Positions 9,297-23,376 of a stretch of DNA of 64,000 nt are shown here, one piece after another. Source of the DNA: Novosphingobium sp. Its GTDB lineage: Bacteria > Pseudomonadota > Alphaproteobacteria > Sphingomonadales > Sphingomonadaceae. The notes under the pieces were generated by a model. That model saw only the letters and a list, made by a program, of their open reading frames with translations. It ran no database searches and was not told the origin of the DNA. The DNA lies in contig JACKKY010000002.1 of assembly GCA_024236175.1 (NCBI GenBank), forward strand, positions 62,001-126,000, given 5' to 3'. Each line of letters opens with the position of its first letter. Position 1 is the first letter of the stretch. The translations under genes were made by a program, and so were the position numbers.

Positions 9297-10817
9297 ATGG
9301 ATGAGTCGGCAAGTGCGGCATGGGATCGGTTGGCAAAGCTGCCGCGCCCCAGACTGACGGAGCTGTTTGCCGAGGATACGGGCCGCCTGGACAAGCTCTC
9401 TGCCCGTCTGGACCTGCCGGGCGGATCAATCCTGTTCGACTGGTCGAAGACCCATCTCGACGATGCTGTTGTCGAGGTGTTCGCTCAGTTCGCCGAAACG
9501 CAGGGTTTCGCCGGTCGGCGTGAGGCGCTGTTTTCCGGAGCCGTGGTCAATGCGACCGAGGGCAGGGCTGCCGAGCACACCGCCCAGCGCGGCGTGGGCA
9601 AGGATACCAGCGTCGAGGAAGCGCAAGCGCTGCACGCCCGCATGCGCTCCCTCGTCGAAGCGATCCACCAGGGGGCGCTCGGCGAAGTCAGGCACCTGAT
9701 CCATATCGGCATAGGCGGATCGGCACTGGGGCCCGCACTGGTGGTCGATGCGCTCTCGCGTGACGGTGCCATGGTGGATGTGCATGTTGTTTCGAATATC
9801 GACGGCTGCGCACTGGAACAGGCCTTCGACGCCTGCGACCCCGCGACAACCCTGATCGCCGTCGCTTCCAAGACCTTCACCACGATCGAGACCATGACCA
9901 ACGCGCAGAGCGCGCTGGGCTGGCTGGAGGAGAACGGGGTCGGCGATAGCTTTGGAAGGGTGGTGGCGCTGACTGCCTCGCCGGAAAAGGCGGTCGAATG
10001 GGGCGTGGACGAAACCCGCATCCTGCCTTTCCCGGAGAGCGTTGGCGGTCGCTACTCGCTGTGGTCCTCGATCGGCTTTCCGGTCGCTTTGGCGCTGGGC
10101 TGGCAGGAATTCTCGGAAATGCTCGAGGGTGCGGCGGCGATGGACCGTCATTTCCTGGATACGGACGGTGCCGCCAACCTGCCCTTGCGCGCTGCTTTCG
10201 CCGATCAGTATTACACGCGCGTCCGGGCATGCCAGACCCGCGCCGTATTCGCCTATGACGAGAGATTGGCTCTCCTGCCCGACTATCTCCAGCAGCTCGA
10301 GATGGAATCGAACGGTAAGTCGGTAACCGCCGAAGGCGATCCGGTTTCCGCGCCGACTGCACCGATCACCTGGGGTGGGGTCGGAACCGATGCCCAGCAT
10401 GCCGTGTTCCAGCTTCTCCATCAGGGGACCAACCTCGTGCCGGTCGATTTCATCGCCGCGATCGCGCCGGGAGATGCGCTCGATCCGGCGCACCACCGTA
10501 TTCTTCTTTCGAACTGTTTCGCACAGGGCGCGGCACTGATGGCCGGGAAGGAAAGCAAGGACGGCGCCCGCGCCTATGCGGGCGACCGGCCCTCGGCGAC
10601 CATTCTGCTCGATGAGCTCAACCCGGCATCGTTCGGGGCGCTCATCGCCTTTCACGAGCACCGCACCTTCGCCAATGCTGTGCTGATGGGCATCAATCCG
10701 TTCGACCAGTTCGGTGTCGAACTCGGCAAGGAAATCGCCAAGCAGATCGAGAAAGGCGGGGAACGCTTCGACGCTTCAACCGAAGCATTGCTCAGCCTGT
10801 CGGGGATAACCCCCTAG
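9297..10817 (+). CDS. pgi: Glucose-6-phosphate isomerase
   Basis: Pgi interconverts glucose-6-phosphate and fructose-6-phosphate. The 506-residue protein carries the family regions IGIGGSALGP, GGRYSLWSSIGFPVAL and the C-terminal NPFDQFGVELGKEIAKQI signature. The ATG at 9297 is preferred over the adjacent in-frame GTG at 9294 because AAGGGGG sits 6-12 bp upstream of it. It is monocistronic as far as can be seen; the next gene is about 110 bp downstream. Confidence 0.96.
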   Translation: MDESASAAWDRLAKLPRPRLTELFAEDTGRLDKLSARLDLPGGSILFDWSKTHLDDAVVEVFAQFAETQGFAGRREALFSGAVVNATEGRAAEHTAQRGVGKDTSVEEAQALHARMRSLVEAIHQGALGEVRHLIHIGIGGSALGPALVVDALSRDGAMVDVHVVSNIDGCALEQAFDACDPATTLIAVASKTFTTIETMTNAQSALGWLEENGVGDSFGRVVALTASPEKAVEWGVDETRILPFPESVGGRYSLWSSIGFPVALALGWQEFSEMLEGAAAMDRHFLDTDGAANLPLRAAFADQYYTRVRACQTRAVFAYDERLALLPDYLQQLEMESNGKSVTAEGDPVSAPTAPITWGGVGTDAQHAVFQLLHQGTNLVPVDFIAAIAPGDALDPAHHRILLSNCFAQGAALMAGKESKDGARAYAGDRPSATILLDELNPASFGALIAFHEHRTFANAVLMGINPFDQFGVELGKEIAKQIEKGGERFDASTEALLSLSGITP

Positions 10818-10929
10818 TTCGGCGATTTTCGCAACCAGACTCCTTGCCTGTGCCGTTTTCGCCAGTTAGCCGCTCTTACCCAGAGGGTAGGGCAGCCTAG
10901 TGCCCGCTACATTTTGTCTGGGGCATGCC

Positions 10930-12600
10930 ATGACCCGTATCACTCTGGCGAAGCCGGCCGTTGGTCGGCTCATAGCCTATATCCTGGCATCTTCGATGCT
11001 GGCCGGACCTGCCTTGGCGCAGGACGGCGCCGTCGATGCGAGGATCGAAGCACTCGAAGCGCGGATCGAAGCGCTGGAAGCGCAGAACCGTCAGCTTATG
11101 GAGCTCCTGCAACGGGATGACGGCACGAGTGTGCAGGCGACGCCTGGAGTTACATCCGGGGGAAGTGCGGCTTCTGCGGCGATGGGCGATCTGCCGCCTC
11201 CGGAGCCCACGGCGCGCCCCCCGGCGACAGCCGGCATGGATGCGCCCCCCGCGCCGCCGGTTGAGGCCGGGGACAGGGAAAGGAGCGGCTCGACCGCGTT
11301 CGTCGGGCTCGATCCGGACTACAGCTTCCGAATTCTCGACGTTGCGGAGAACGTGACGACCAAGCCGCTGATCCAGCTTCGGACGAAGCAGGCCGGCGGC
11401 CTGACCGACCGGATCACGCTGAGTGGCGGGCTGACGGTGATTGCCGACTACCAGTTCACCGATCATTCCTCGAAGTTCGGCTATCTCACGCGCCATCCGA
11501 CTGCGACCAACCAGATCGGCAAGCATGTTTCCGAAGCTGTCATCCACAGCGCCCAGCTGGCCATGACGGCAAGACTGACCGACTACCTGACCGGGTTCTT
11601 CGAACTTCTTTACGACCCCGAGCAGAGCTTCGGGAGCGGGACTCTGACCGATCTCAACCGCAACCAGATCCAGCTACGGCGCGGATGGCTGCTGTGGGGT
11701 AATCTCGACAAGCGGCCGGTCTATGCGCTGATCGGCAAGATGGACATTCCGTTCGGTCTCAACGACACGGTCAGCCCGTTTACAACGTCGACCAATTACC
11801 ACGCCTTCGCCGGCCTCGCTTACGGGGCACAGCTCGGCTATTTCGCCAATGGCCTGCATCTGCGGGCGATGGCGGTGCAGGGCGGTGCGCAGTTCCGTTC
11901 GGCCAATACGCCGGTGGGTACAACGGCGGTGCCGTCGCGGCTCAACAATTTCGCTCTGGACGCCAACTACACCCTGTCGTTCTGGGGCGAGGATTCGGTG
12001 ATGGTCGGCGCGAGCTACCAGCACGGTACGGCCTATTGCCAGCCCTATCCGGTGTTCCATTTCACGGCGTGCCCGGACAATGTTCCGGCCGTCGCGGCCT
12101 ATGCGCGGGCACGGCTCGGCGGTCTTACCCTGCTTGGCGAATATGCCCAAACGACTAAGGTCTGGCCGGGGACCGCGGTTCCCGAGGTGGACCCGCGCCT
12201 TGGCGGTTTCGTCACTCCGCCACAGGTCGTCTGGGCGGTCGCCCCCAATCCGCTGTCGGTGTACGGCCCGGTGAAGCCGAAGAGCTTCACCATTGGCGGT
12301 CGCTACGAGTTCGGCGGCAAGATTTATTCGCCGCAAAGCCGGCGCAATGCGCTGTCCCTTGAATTTTCCCGGTTCATTTCGGGCGCCGACGGTTCTCCTT
12401 GGGAAGGCCAGTCGCAGACCGTGCTCGGCTTTTCCCATTTCCTGTCGCCCAGCATCAACCTGTTCGGCGAGTTGATTTACGTGGACGGCTTCGTTCCGCT
12501 CAATTTCCTTTCGGGCGGAAACTTTGCCGATGGCTCGACCTGGTCCGACCAGAGCGTCGACACCGGAGTGATCCTGATCGGGGCACAGGCCGCGTTCTGA
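10930..12600 (+). CDS. Outer-membrane porin, possibly LbtU/DUF3573-like
   Basis: The 556-residue protein begins with a signal peptide (MTRITLAKPAVGRL...ALAQ), followed by a short coiled-coil region built on repeated IEALEARIEALEA units, then a Pro/Ala-rich linker and a long C-terminal section of alternating polar and aromatic residues ending in Phe, as expected of an outer-membrane beta-barrel. The coiled coil plus barrel layout, and segments such as YALIGKMDIPFGLNDTVSPF, resemble proteins annotated as LbtU-type siderophore porins. The transported substrate is not evident and no siderophore genes are nearby. The ATG at 10930 is preferred over a GTG at 10900 because it gives a clean signal peptide. 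Confidence 0.72.
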   Translation: MTRITLAKPAVGRLIAYILASSMLAGPALAQDGAVDARIEALEARIEALEAQNRQLMELLQRDDGTSVQATPGVTSGGSAASAAMGDLPPPEPTARPPATAGMDAPPAPPVEAGDRERSGSTAFVGLDPDYSFRILDVAENVTTKPLIQLRTKQAGGLTDRITLSGGLTVIADYQFTDHSSKFGYLTRHPTATNQIGKHVSEAVIHSAQLAMTARLTDYLTGFFELLYDPEQSFGSGTLTDLNRNQIQLRRGWLLWGNLDKRPVYALIGKMDIPFGLNDTVSPFTTSTNYHAFAGLAYGAQLGYFANGLHLRAMAVQGGAQFRSANTPVGTTAVPSRLNNFALDANYTLSFWGEDSVMVGASYQHGTAYCQPYPVFHFTACPDNVPAVAAYARARLGGLTLLGEYAQTTKVWPGTAVPEVDPRLGGFVTPPQVVWAVAPNPLSVYGPVKPKSFTIGGRYEFGGKIYSPQSRRNALSLEFSRFISGADGSPWEGQSQTVLGFSHFLSPSINLFGELIYVDGFVPLNFLSGGNFADGSTWSDQSVDTGVILIGAQAAF

Positions 12601-12687
12601 GCGCCTTGCCGCTCACGCTGACAGTGAATTCCGATTGGCAATCGGAAGAGACCCGCGCCATATCGCGCTCCGAAACAGGAGCGCTTC

Positions 12688-14034
<1,347 letters not shown>

Positions 14035-14080
14035 GCGGCGGAGAGAACGCCGTTTCTGGCGGAAATTTTGGGAAAATTGG

Positions 14081-14098
14081 TTTAATCGCTCGCTTAAA
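14081..14098. promoter_or_regulatory. Imperfect 18 bp palindrome upstream of the propionyl-CoA operon
   Basis: TTTAATCGCTCGCTTAAA lies about 75 bp before the carboxylase beta gene in an AT-rich patch of an otherwise GC-rich region. Its outer 5 bp on each side are perfectly inverted and the inner part is partly symmetric. TetR-family repressors of acyl-CoA operons often bind sites of this size and composition. A TTGACG candidate -35 follows at about 14103, but no good -10 was found. The regulatory role is inference. Confidence 0.35.
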
Positions 14099-14170
14099 AC
14101 TATTGACGCTCAAGCCCGGGCATGCCTTAGGCGTGAGCCTTCTCTGACGTTCTCAAAAGGATCGCCACGC

Positions 14171-15706
14171 ATGTCAGCCAATATTGCCGAAATGGAAAGG
14201 CGCCGCGCCGCAGCAAAGCTGGGCGGGGGCCAGAAGCGCATCGACGCCCAACACGGCAAAGGCAAGCTGACCGCGCGCGAACGGCTCGAAGTCCTGCTTG
14301 ACGAGGGCAGCTTCGAGGAGTTCGACACCTACGTCGAGCACAACTGCGTCGATTTCGGCATGCTCGAACAGGAGAAGATCCCCGGCGATGGCGTGGTCAC
14401 CGGTTCGGGCACGATCAACGGCCGGCTGGTATATGTCTTCGCGCAGGACTTCACCGTGTTCGGCGGCGCCGTTTCCGAGCGCCACGCCATGAAGATCTGC
14501 AAGGTCATGGACATGGCGATGAAGGTCGGCGTGCCAGTGATCGGGCTCAACGATTCTGGCGGCGCCCGCATCCAGGAAGGCGTGGCCTCCCTGGGCGGAT
14601 ATGCGGAAATCTTCCAGCGCAATGTGCTGGCTTCCGGCGTTATCCCGCAACTCAGCCTGATCATGGGCCCGTGCGCGGGCGGCGCAGTGTATTCGCCGGC
14701 GATGACCGACTTCATCTTCATGGTGAAGGACAGCTCCTACATGTTCGTGACCGGTCCGGACGTGGTGAAGACCGTCACCAACGAGGTCGTCACCCAGGAG
14801 GAGCTGGGCGGCGCGATCACCCATTCCAGCAAGACCTCGGTTTCCGATCTGGCGCTTGAGAACGATATCGACGCACTGCTGACGGCGCGCGATTTCTTCG
14901 ACTACCTGCCGTCGTCCAACCGGGACGAAGTGCCGGAACGCCCTTCCGCCGACCCGTTCGACCGGCGCGAGGACAGCCTCGACACGATCATCCCGCCGAA
15001 TGCGAACCAGCCCTACGACATGCACGAGGTCATCCGCAAAACGCTGGACGAGGAGGAATTCTTCGAACTTCAGCCGACCTATGCGGGCAACATCCTCATC
15101 GGGTTCGGCCGTGTCGAAGGACGCACCGTGGGCATCGTCGCGAACCAGCCGATGGTACTGGCCGGCGTGCTCGATATCGATTCCTCCCGCAAGGCCGCTC
15201 GCTTCGTGCGCTTCTGCGATGCATTCAACATTCCCATCATCACCTTCGTCGATGTTCCCGGCTTCCTTCCGGGCACCGACCAGGAGCACAACGGCATCAT
15301 CAAGCACGGCGCTAAGCTGCTTTTCGCCTATGCCGAGGCGACCGTGCCCAAGATCACCGTCATCACCCGCAAGGCCTATGGCGGCGCCTACGACGTCATG
15401 AGCTCGAAGCACCTGCGCGGCGATCTCAACTATGCCTGGCCGACCGCGGAGATTGCGGTGATGGGCGCCAAGGGCGCGGTGGAAATCATCTTCCGAAAGG
15501 ATATCGGAGATCCGGACAAGATCGCCGAGAGAACCAAGGAATACGAGGACCGTTTCGCCAATCCGTTCGTGGCGGCCTCCAAGGGTTTCATCGACGAGGT
15601 GATATACCCACATTCCACCAGAAGGCGGATCGCGCTCGGATTGCGCAAGCTGCGCAACAAGCAGCTCGAGAATCCGTGGAAGAAGCACGACAACATTCCG
15701 TTGTAA
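14171..15706 (+). CDS. pccB: Acyl-CoA carboxylase beta subunit (probable propionyl-CoA carboxylase)
   Basis: The carboxyltransferase subunit moves CO2 from carboxybiotin to an acyl-CoA. The 511-residue protein has the N-terminal [18 protein letters not shown] motif, the GGAVSERHA and [11 protein letters not shown] acyl-CoA-site loops, and the C-terminal half with [17 protein letters not shown] and the [15 protein letters not shown] biotin-site loop. This is the propionyl-CoA carboxylase beta type rather than AccD. It is first in a same-strand run that includes epimerase, mutase and the biotin carboxylase/carrier subunit at 20981, which strongly supports propionyl-CoA as substrate. Confidence 0.92.
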   Translation: MSANIAEMERRRAAAKLGGGQKRIDAQHGKGKLTARERLEVLLDEGSFEEFDTYVEHNCVDFGMLEQEKIPGDGVVTGSGTINGRLVYVFAQDFTVFGGAVSERHAMKICKVMDMAMKVGVPVIGLNDSGGARIQEGVASLGGYAEIFQRNVLASGVIPQLSLIMGPCAGGAVYSPAMTDFIFMVKDSSYMFVTGPDVVKTVTNEVVTQEELGGAITHSSKTSVSDLALENDIDALLTARDFFDYLPSSNRDEVPERPSADPFDRREDSLDTIIPPNANQPYDMHEVIRKTLDEEEFFELQPTYAGNILIGFGRVEGRTVGIVANQPMVLAGVLDIDSSRKAARFVRFCDAFNIPIITFVDVPGFLPGTDQEHNGIIKHGAKLLFAYAEATVPKITVITRKAYGGAYDVMSSKHLRGDLNYAWPTAEIAVMGAKGAVEIIFRKDIGDPDKIAERTKEYEDRFANPFVAASKGFIDEVIYPHSTRRRIALGLRKLRNKQLENPWKKHDNIPL

Positions 15707-15723
15707 GAATTTAAGGATCAGAA

Positions 15724-16914
15724 ATGCAGGGTACACCCGACATCTACATCGTCAGCGGGGTCCGCACGCCGGTGGGCGACTTCGGCGGCGCGCTGAAGTC
15801 CTTTTCTCCGTCCGATCTGGGCGGACTGGTGATGGCCGAGGCGATCAGCCGTGCCGGCATCAGCGCCGATGATGTTGAGCATGTCGTGCTGGGGCAGGTC
15901 ATGGTCAACGGGCCCGAGGACGAGGGCACCAGCCGCGTTTCCGCGCTGAAGGCGGGCATTCCCTACGGGGTCCCGGCGCTGACGCTCAATCGCCTGTGCG
16001 GTTCCGGGGCGCAGGCGATCGTGTCCTGCGCGCAGATGATGAAGCTTGGCGAAGCGTCGATCACCGTAGCAGGCGGTGCGGAATCGATGTCGAACGTGCC
16101 CTTCTACGACAAGTTCTCGCGTTGGGGGCAGCGGATGGGTAACGCCACGCTGGTCGACGGGCTGACGATGGGCCTGTCCGATCCCAAGGACGGCTATCAC
16201 ATGGGCATCACGGCGGAAAACGTGGCCGAGCGCCATTGCGTCAGCCGCGAAGACATGGATGCGCTGTCGGTCACCAGCCACCAGCGTGCGACCCGGGCGA
16301 TCGCCGAAGGCCGCTTCAAGGAGCAGATCCTTCCTGTCGAGGTGAAGACCCGCAAGGGTTCCATCGTCTTCGACACGGACGAGCATCCGCGAGCCGATGT
16401 CGATGCCGAGGCGATGGCGAAGATGAAGCCGGCCTTCAAGAAGGACGGCACGGTCACCGCCGCGAATTCGAGCGGCATCAATGACGGCGCTGCCGCCGTG
16501 GTGCTTGCGACCGGTGAGGAAGTCGAGAAGCGGGGCATGAAGCCGCTCGCGCGGATCGTCGCTTGGGGGCATGCGGGCGTCGAGCCTGAATACATGGGCG
16601 AAGGGCCGATCAAGGCCGTCCCCATCGCGCTTGAGCGCGCCGGGCTGTCGCTCGACCAGATGGACGTGATCGAATCGAACGAGGCGTTTGCCGCGCAGGC
16701 CGCGGCCGTCGCCAAGGTGCTCGGCTTCGATCCCGAGAAGGTGAACCCCAACGGTTCGGGCGTCTCGCTCGGTCACCCGGTCGGCGCCACGGGCTGTATC
16801 CTCACCATCAAGGCCGCCTACGAACTGAAGCGCATTGAAGGCAAATACGGCCTGATCACGATGTGCATCGGCGGTGGCCAGGGCATCGCGTTGATTATCG
16901 AGAGGTGCGCATGA
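15724..16914 (+). CDS. Thiolase (acetyl-CoA C-acyltransferase)
   Basis: The 396-residue protein carries the thiolase active-site cysteine in LNRLCGSGAQAI (about residue 90), the ESNEAFAAQ region and the C-terminal GHPVGATG and MCIGGGQGIA motifs with catalytic His and Cys. It could work as a biosynthetic acetoacetyl-CoA thiolase or in beta-oxidation; sequence alone does not decide. It is 17 bp downstream of pccB and overlaps the epimerase start by 4 bp (ATGA), so it is part of the propionyl-CoA operon and may supply or use acyl-CoA there. Confidence 0.92.
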   Translation: MQGTPDIYIVSGVRTPVGDFGGALKSFSPSDLGGLVMAEAISRAGISADDVEHVVLGQVMVNGPEDEGTSRVSALKAGIPYGVPALTLNRLCGSGAQAIVSCAQMMKLGEASITVAGGAESMSNVPFYDKFSRWGQRMGNATLVDGLTMGLSDPKDGYHMGITAENVAERHCVSREDMDALSVTSHQRATRAIAEGRFKEQILPVEVKTRKGSIVFDTDEHPRADVDAEAMAKMKPAFKKDGTVTAANSSGINDGAAAVVLATGEEVEKRGMKPLARIVAWGHAGVEPEYMGEGPIKAVPIALERAGLSLDQMDVIESNEAFAAQAAAVAKVLGFDPEKVNPNGSGVSLGHPVGATGCILTIKAAYELKRIEGKYGLITMCIGGGQGIALIIERCA

Positions 16915-17348
16915 AACTCGGACGGATGAACCATGTCGGCGTCGCGACGCCCGACCTTGAAGCCTCGATTGCCTTTTACCGTGACGTGATGGGCGCGACG
17001 GACATTACCGAGCCCTTCGTGCTGGAATCGCAGAAGGTGAAGGTCTGTTTCGTCAACACGCCGGGCGAGGACGGTACCCATGGCACGCAAGTGGAACTGC
17101 TGGAGCCCACCGAGCCGGATTCGGCAGTCGGTAAGTGGCTGGAGAAGAACCCGCTCGGCGGCCAGCACCACATCTGCTATGAAGTTCCGGACATTCACGA
17201 AGCCAAGAAGTGGTTCGAAAGCCTCGGCAAGCGTGTCCTGAACGAGCCCCGCATCGGCGCACACGGCACCCTCATCTTCTTCGTCCACCCCAAGGACATG
17301 GGCGGGCAGCTGACCGAGATCATGGAAACGCCCAAAAAGGCGCATTGA
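16911..17348 (+). CDS. mce: Methylmalonyl-CoA epimerase
   Basis: The enzyme converts (S)- to (R)-methylmalonyl-CoA so that the mutase can use it. The 145-residue protein is a single VOC-superfamily domain starting RMNHVGVATPDLEASIAFYRDVMG, with metal-binding His in NHVGVA, QHHICYEVPDI and a Glu near ITEIME/LTEIME. ATG at 16911 overlaps the thiolase stop by 4 bp. Its place between carboxylase and mutase genes fixes the role. Confidence 0.93.
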   Translation: MKLGRMNHVGVATPDLEASIAFYRDVMGATDITEPFVLESQKVKVCFVNTPGEDGTHGTQVELLEPTEPDSAVGKWLEKNPLGGQHHICYEVPDIHEAKKWFESLGKRVLNEPRIGAHGTLIFFVHPKDMGGQLTEIMETPKKAH

Positions 17349-17456
17349 GCTTAAGACAATCTCCGTTCGCCTTGGGGAGGGATCGAGCGAAGATCGGGCC
17401 GGAGACCGCGTTTCACAATTACGGCGGCTCCCAGGAACAAACAGGTAGGTAAACAC

Positions 17457-19592
17457 ATGGCAGATATCGACGACTGGAAAGCGCTGGCCGAGAAGGAAGT
17501 CAAAGGCAAGGACCTGACCTGGAACACGCCCGAGGGGTTTGCGATCAAGCCGCTCTATACGGGCGAAGACGCAGGCGACCCCGGCCTTCCCGGTATCGCG
17601 CCTTTCACGCGTGGACCTCGTGCCTCGATGTATGCCGGCAGGCCCTGGACGATCCGCCAGTATGCGGGTTTCTCCACCGCCGAGGAATCGAACGCCTTCT
17701 ATCGTCGCAACCTTGCCGCCGGGCAGAAAGGCCTTTCGGTCGCTTTCGACCTCGCAACGCACCGCGGCTATGATTCAGACCATCCGCGCGTCGTCGGCGA
17801 TGTCGGCATGGCCGGCGTGGCGATCGACAGCGTCGAGGACATGAAGATACTGTTCGACGGCATCCCGCTCGACAAGATGTCCGTTTCCATGACGATGAAC
17901 GGCGCCGTGATCCCGGTCATGGCCTTCTTCATCGTTGCCGGTCAGGAGCAGGGCGTTCCGACCGAGCAGCTCGACGGGACCATCCAGAACGACATCCTCA
18001 AGGAGTTCATGGTCCGCAACACCTACATCTATCCGCCAGAGCCTTCGATGCGGATCGTCTCGGACATCATCGCCTACACCTCCGAGAACATGCCCAAGTT
18101 CAACTCGATCTCGATTTCGGGCTATCACATGCACGAAGCGGGGGCGACGGCGGTGCAGGAGCTCGCCTTCACCATCGCCGACGGCAAGGAGTATGTGAAG
18201 CGGGCGATGGCCGCCGGGCTCGATATCGACAAGTTTGCCGGCCGCCTGTCGTTCTTCTTCGGCATCGGCATGAACTTCTTCATGGAAGTGGCCAAGCTGC
18301 GCGCCGCCCGCACCTTGTGGTGGCGGGTGATGGACGGCCTTGGCGCCAAGCAGGATCGCTCCAAGATGCTGCGTACCCACTGCCAGACCAGTGGCGTCTC
18401 GCTGCAGGAACAGGATCCCTACAACAACGTCATCCGCACCACGATCGAGGCGATGGCGGCGGTGCTGGGCGGAACCCAGTCGCTGCACACCAACGCGCTC
18501 GACGAGGCGATCGCGCTCCCGACCGACTTCTCGGCCCGGATCGCGCGCAACACGCAGATCGTGCTGGCCGAGGAAAGCGGCATCACCCGGGTCGTCGATC
18601 CGCTGGGCGGCTCGTACTATGTCGAGGCACTGACCCAGCAGCTGGTGGACGACGCCTGGAAGCTCATCGAGGAAGTCGACGGGCTGGGCGGCATGACCAA
18701 GGCGGTCGAAAGCGGAATGCCCAAGCAGCGGATCGAGGAAGCGGCCGCTGCCAAGCAGGCAAGGATCGACCAGGGGCAGGACGTCATCGTCGGCGTCAAC
18801 AAGTACCGCCTTGCCGAGGAAGAGCATATCGACACGCTGGAAGTCGACAACCACAAGGTCCGCGAGGCGCAGATCGCCCGGATCAGGCGGGTCCGCGAAA
18901 GCCGCGACGAAGCCAGGTGCCGCAATGCGCTGAAGGCGCTGACCGAAGGCGCCAAATCGGGCGGAAACGTTCTGGCGCTTGCGGTCGAGGCGGCCCGCGA
19001 GCGGGCGACGCTCGGCGAGATTTCCGATGCGATGGAATCCGCTTTCGGCCGCTACGACACCACGCCGAAGCCGGTCTCCGGCATCTATGGCAAGGCCTAT
19101 GCCGCAGACGATCGCTACAAGCAGGTGATCGAGGGTGTCGAGGCGGTCACGCGTCGCCTGGGGCGCAAACCGCGCCTTCTGGTGGCCAAGATGGGGCAGG
19201 ACGGGCACGATCGCGGCGCCAACGTCATCGCCTCGGCCTTCACCGACATGGGCTTCGAAGTCACCAGTGGGCCGCTGTTCCAGACGCCCGAGGAAGCCTG
19301 TGCCCTGGCGCTCGAGAATGACGTCGACGCCGTCGGCGCCTCGTCGCTCGCAGCCGGGCACAAGACGCTGATCCCCGAGCTGATCAGGCAGCTCAAGGAA
19401 GCCGGACGGCCGGACATCAAGGTCGTCGCGGGCGGCGTCATTCCGCCGCAGGACTATGAATTCCTGAAGAATGCAGGCGTGCAGGGAATCTACGGCCCGG
19501 GGTCCAACGTGGTGGAATGCGCAGCCGACATGCTGCGCCTGCTCGGCCACAACATGCCGCCGGTCGGGGGCGAGCTGGAAGCCGCTGAGTGA
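17457..19592 (+). CDS. scpA: Methylmalonyl-CoA mutase, single-chain type
   Basis: This adenosylcobalamin enzyme rearranges (R)-methylmalonyl-CoA to succinyl-CoA. The 711-residue chain has an N-terminal TIM-barrel catalytic part ([36 protein letters not shown]) and a C-terminal B12-binding domain with DGHDRG, where His584 is the predicted cobalt ligand. It is of the homodimeric type, with no separate small subunit. A 108 bp gap before it holds no recognisable cobalamin riboswitch. The mutase chaperone MeaB is not in the window. Confidence 0.96.
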   Translation: MADIDDWKALAEKEVKGKDLTWNTPEGFAIKPLYTGEDAGDPGLPGIAPFTRGPRASMYAGRPWTIRQYAGFSTAEESNAFYRRNLAAGQKGLSVAFDLATHRGYDSDHPRVVGDVGMAGVAIDSVEDMKILFDGIPLDKMSVSMTMNGAVIPVMAFFIVAGQEQGVPTEQLDGTIQNDILKEFMVRNTYIYPPEPSMRIVSDIIAYTSENMPKFNSISISGYHMHEAGATAVQELAFTIADGKEYVKRAMAAGLDIDKFAGRLSFFFGIGMNFFMEVAKLRAARTLWWRVMDGLGAKQDRSKMLRTHCQTSGVSLQEQDPYNNVIRTTIEAMAAVLGGTQSLHTNALDEAIALPTDFSARIARNTQIVLAEESGITRVVDPLGGSYYVEALTQQLVDDAWKLIEEVDGLGGMTKAVESGMPKQRIEEAAAAKQARIDQGQDVIVGVNKYRLAEEEHIDTLEVDNHKVREAQIARIRRVRESRDEARCRNALKALTEGAKSGGNVLALAVEAARERATLGEISDAMESAFGRYDTTPKPVSGIYGKAYAADDRYKQVIEGVEAVTRRLGRKPRLLVAKMGQDGHDRGANVIASAFTDMGFEVTSGPLFQTPEEACALALENDVDAVGASSLAAGHKTLIPELIRQLKEAGRPDIKVVAGGVIPPQDYEFLKNAGVQGIYGPGSNVVECAADMLRLLGHNMPPVGGELEAAE

Positions 19593-20587
19593 GCAAAACG
19601 CGCACGGACTGGACGCGCGCGGAAATCTCCGCGCTGTTCGAGCTGCCTTTCACCGAACTGGTGTTCCGGGCGGCTGAGGTCCATCGTGGGCATCACGCGG
19701 CGGACGAGGTCCAGGTCTGCACCCTGCTTTCGATCAAGACCGGCGGATGCCCGGAGGACTGCGGCTATTGTTCGCAAAGTTCCCACGCCGACAGCGGGGT
19801 CGAAGCAACAAAGCTGATGGATGTGCGCGAAGTCCTGCAATCGGCGGCGCGGGCGAAGGATTCGGGCTCGCAGCGCTTCTGCATGGGGGCCGCCTGGCGC
19901 AATCCCAAGGACCGCGACATGCCGGCGATCGTCGAGATCGTTAGGGGCGTGCGGGCGATGGGGCTGGAGACCTGCATGACGCTCGGCATGCTCACGCAAG
20001 AGCAGGCCGATCAGCTCGCCGAGGCGGGGCTCGACTATTACAATCACAATATCGACAGCTCGCCCGAATATTACGAGCGCGTCGTCACTACGCGCAGCTT
20101 CGCGGACCGGCTTGAGACGCTGGAGAACGTCCGCGAGGCGGGCATCGCCGTCTGCAGCGGCGGGATCGTCGGCATGGGCGAGACGCGCGAGGATCGGGTC
20201 GGGTTCATCCACACCTTGGCGACGCTGCCGCGCCATCCCGAGAGCGTGCCGGTCAACGCGCTGGTGCCGGTCAAGGGAACCGCGCTGGGCGACATGCTTT
20301 CCGATACGCCGCCTGCGAAAATCGACGATATTGAGTTTGTGCGCACCGTGGCCGTAGCTCGCATCTGCATGCCGCAGAGCATGGTGCGCCTCTCCGCGGG
20401 TCGCGAAAGCATGAGCGAAGTGACGCAGGCGCTGTGTTTCCTCGCCGGCGCCAATTCGATCTTCACCGGCGACACGCTGCTCACCGCGCCCAATGCGGGC
20501 GACGACGAGGATGCTGCGCTGTTCGCGAAGCTGGGCCTGACGCCACTTTCCGGCGCGGAGCCGATGCGCGCGGTGGAAGCGGCATGA
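19589..20587 (+). CDS. bioB: Biotin synthase
   Basis: BioB is a radical-SAM enzyme that inserts sulfur into dethiobiotin. The 332-residue protein has the CxxxCxxC cluster motif [13 protein letters not shown] (Cys54, Cys58, Cys61) and BioB-specific segments [13 protein letters not shown] and AGRESMSE. The GTG start overlaps the mutase stop by 4 bp. No other biotin synthesis genes are present; its location before the biotin-carrying carboxylase subunit suggests that cofactor supply is co-expressed with the enzyme that uses it. Confidence 0.95.
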   Translation: MSKTRTDWTRAEISALFELPFTELVFRAAEVHRGHHAADEVQVCTLLSIKTGGCPEDCGYCSQSSHADSGVEATKLMDVREVLQSAARAKDSGSQRFCMGAAWRNPKDRDMPAIVEIVRGVRAMGLETCMTLGMLTQEQADQLAEAGLDYYNHNIDSSPEYYERVVTTRSFADRLETLENVREAGIAVCSGGIVGMGETREDRVGFIHTLATLPRHPESVPVNALVPVKGTALGDMLSDTPPAKIDDIEFVRTVAVARICMPQSMVRLSAGRESMSEVTQALCFLAGANSIFTGDTLLTAPNAGDDEDAALFAKLGLTPLSGAEPMRAVEAA

Positions 20588-20973
20588 TCCTCACCTTGCT
20601 TCTTTCCGCGGCCGCGCCCGCCGGCGATCCGCAATGGAACTGCGACGATCCGGTCGCGCAGCAGGAAATGAACTGGTGCGCGCATCAGGAATACCTCAAG
20701 GCCGACGCCGGGCTGAACGCGCAGTGGAAAGTCACCGCAGCGGAGATGAAGCGCCGGGATGCCGCATGGGATTCGTCTCACGATGAGCGGCCCGGCTACT
20801 TCGCCACCCTGCTCGAGGCCCAGCGGGCCTGGATCAAGTTCCGCGACAGCCATTGCGCCAGCGAGGGCTATCTGTTTCGAGGTGGTTCGATGGAGCCGCT
20901 GATGGTCAGCACCTGCAAGACGGGGCTGACCGAAGAACGTACCAAGCAATTGAAATTCCTGATCGAACGATAG
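20584..20973 (+). CDS. LprI-like (DUF1311) small exported protein
   Basis: The 129-residue protein has a short N-terminal hydrophobic stretch ([14 protein letters not shown]) that may be a signal peptide, then a domain resembling the lysozyme-inhibitor LprI family: [39 protein letters not shown] and a final [16 protein letters not shown]. Four cysteines are placed as two likely disulfides. The ATG overlaps the bioB stop by 4 bp and pccA follows 7 bp later, so it is embedded in a metabolic operon without an obvious functional link. Confidence 0.75.
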   Translation: MILTLLLSAAAPAGDPQWNCDDPVAQQEMNWCAHQEYLKADAGLNAQWKVTAAEMKRRDAAWDSSHDERPGYFATLLEAQRAWIKFRDSHCASEGYLFRGGSMEPLMVSTCKTGLTEERTKQLKFLIER

Positions 20974-20980
20974 GGGCCCG

Positions 20981-23002
<2,022 letters not shown>

Positions 23003-23374
23003 ATGCATCTCGACCACGATCCGGCGGCACCGGCAGCCGAAAACATCGATTTTGCGGATTTCCTGAAGGTGGATATCCGCATCGGTACCGTGGTCGGCGC
23101 AGAGCTGTACAAGGAAGCCCGCAAGCCAAGCCTCAAGCTGAGGATCGACTTCGGCAAGACTGTCGGTGAGAAGAAGAGCTGCGCCCAGATTGCCGCGCAT
23201 TACGCGCCTGATGAGCTGATCGGCCGGCAGGTCGCCGCCGTCGTCAATTTTCCTCCCCGACAAGTAGGCAAGGCATTGTCCGAAGTGCTCACGCTCGGCT
23301 TCGCCGACGAGGATGGGAAGGTGGTGTTGTTTTCTCCCGATCGCGCCGTCCCCAACGGAGCGCGGCTGTTTTGA
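23003..23374 (+). CDS. CsaA-like tRNA-binding-domain protein
   Basis: The 123-residue protein is essentially one EMAP-II/Trbp111-type OB fold: FADFLKVDIRIGTVV at the N-terminus and GRQVAAVVNFPPRQVG and SEVLTLGF further on, the pattern of the CsaA/YgjH family. These small dimers bind tRNA, and CsaA has been described as export-related. The ATG directly follows the pccA stop with no gap, so it is probably co-transcribed. Confidence 0.87.
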   Translation: MHLDHDPAAPAAENIDFADFLKVDIRIGTVVGAELYKEARKPSLKLRIDFGKTVGEKKSCAQIAAHYAPDELIGRQVAAVVNFPPRQVGKALSEVLTLGFADEDGKVVLFSPDRAVPNGARLF

Positions 23375-23376
23375 GC

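Noticed and set aside
17349..17456. Possible cobalamin riboswitch before the B12-dependent mutase
   Set aside because: The gap is only 108 bp and no B12-box-like sequence was found; a B12 riboswitch is usually longer.
17775..19550. 591-codon minus-strand open frame opposite methylmalonyl-CoA mutase
   Set aside because: No start signal or domain; the plus-strand mutase is unambiguous.
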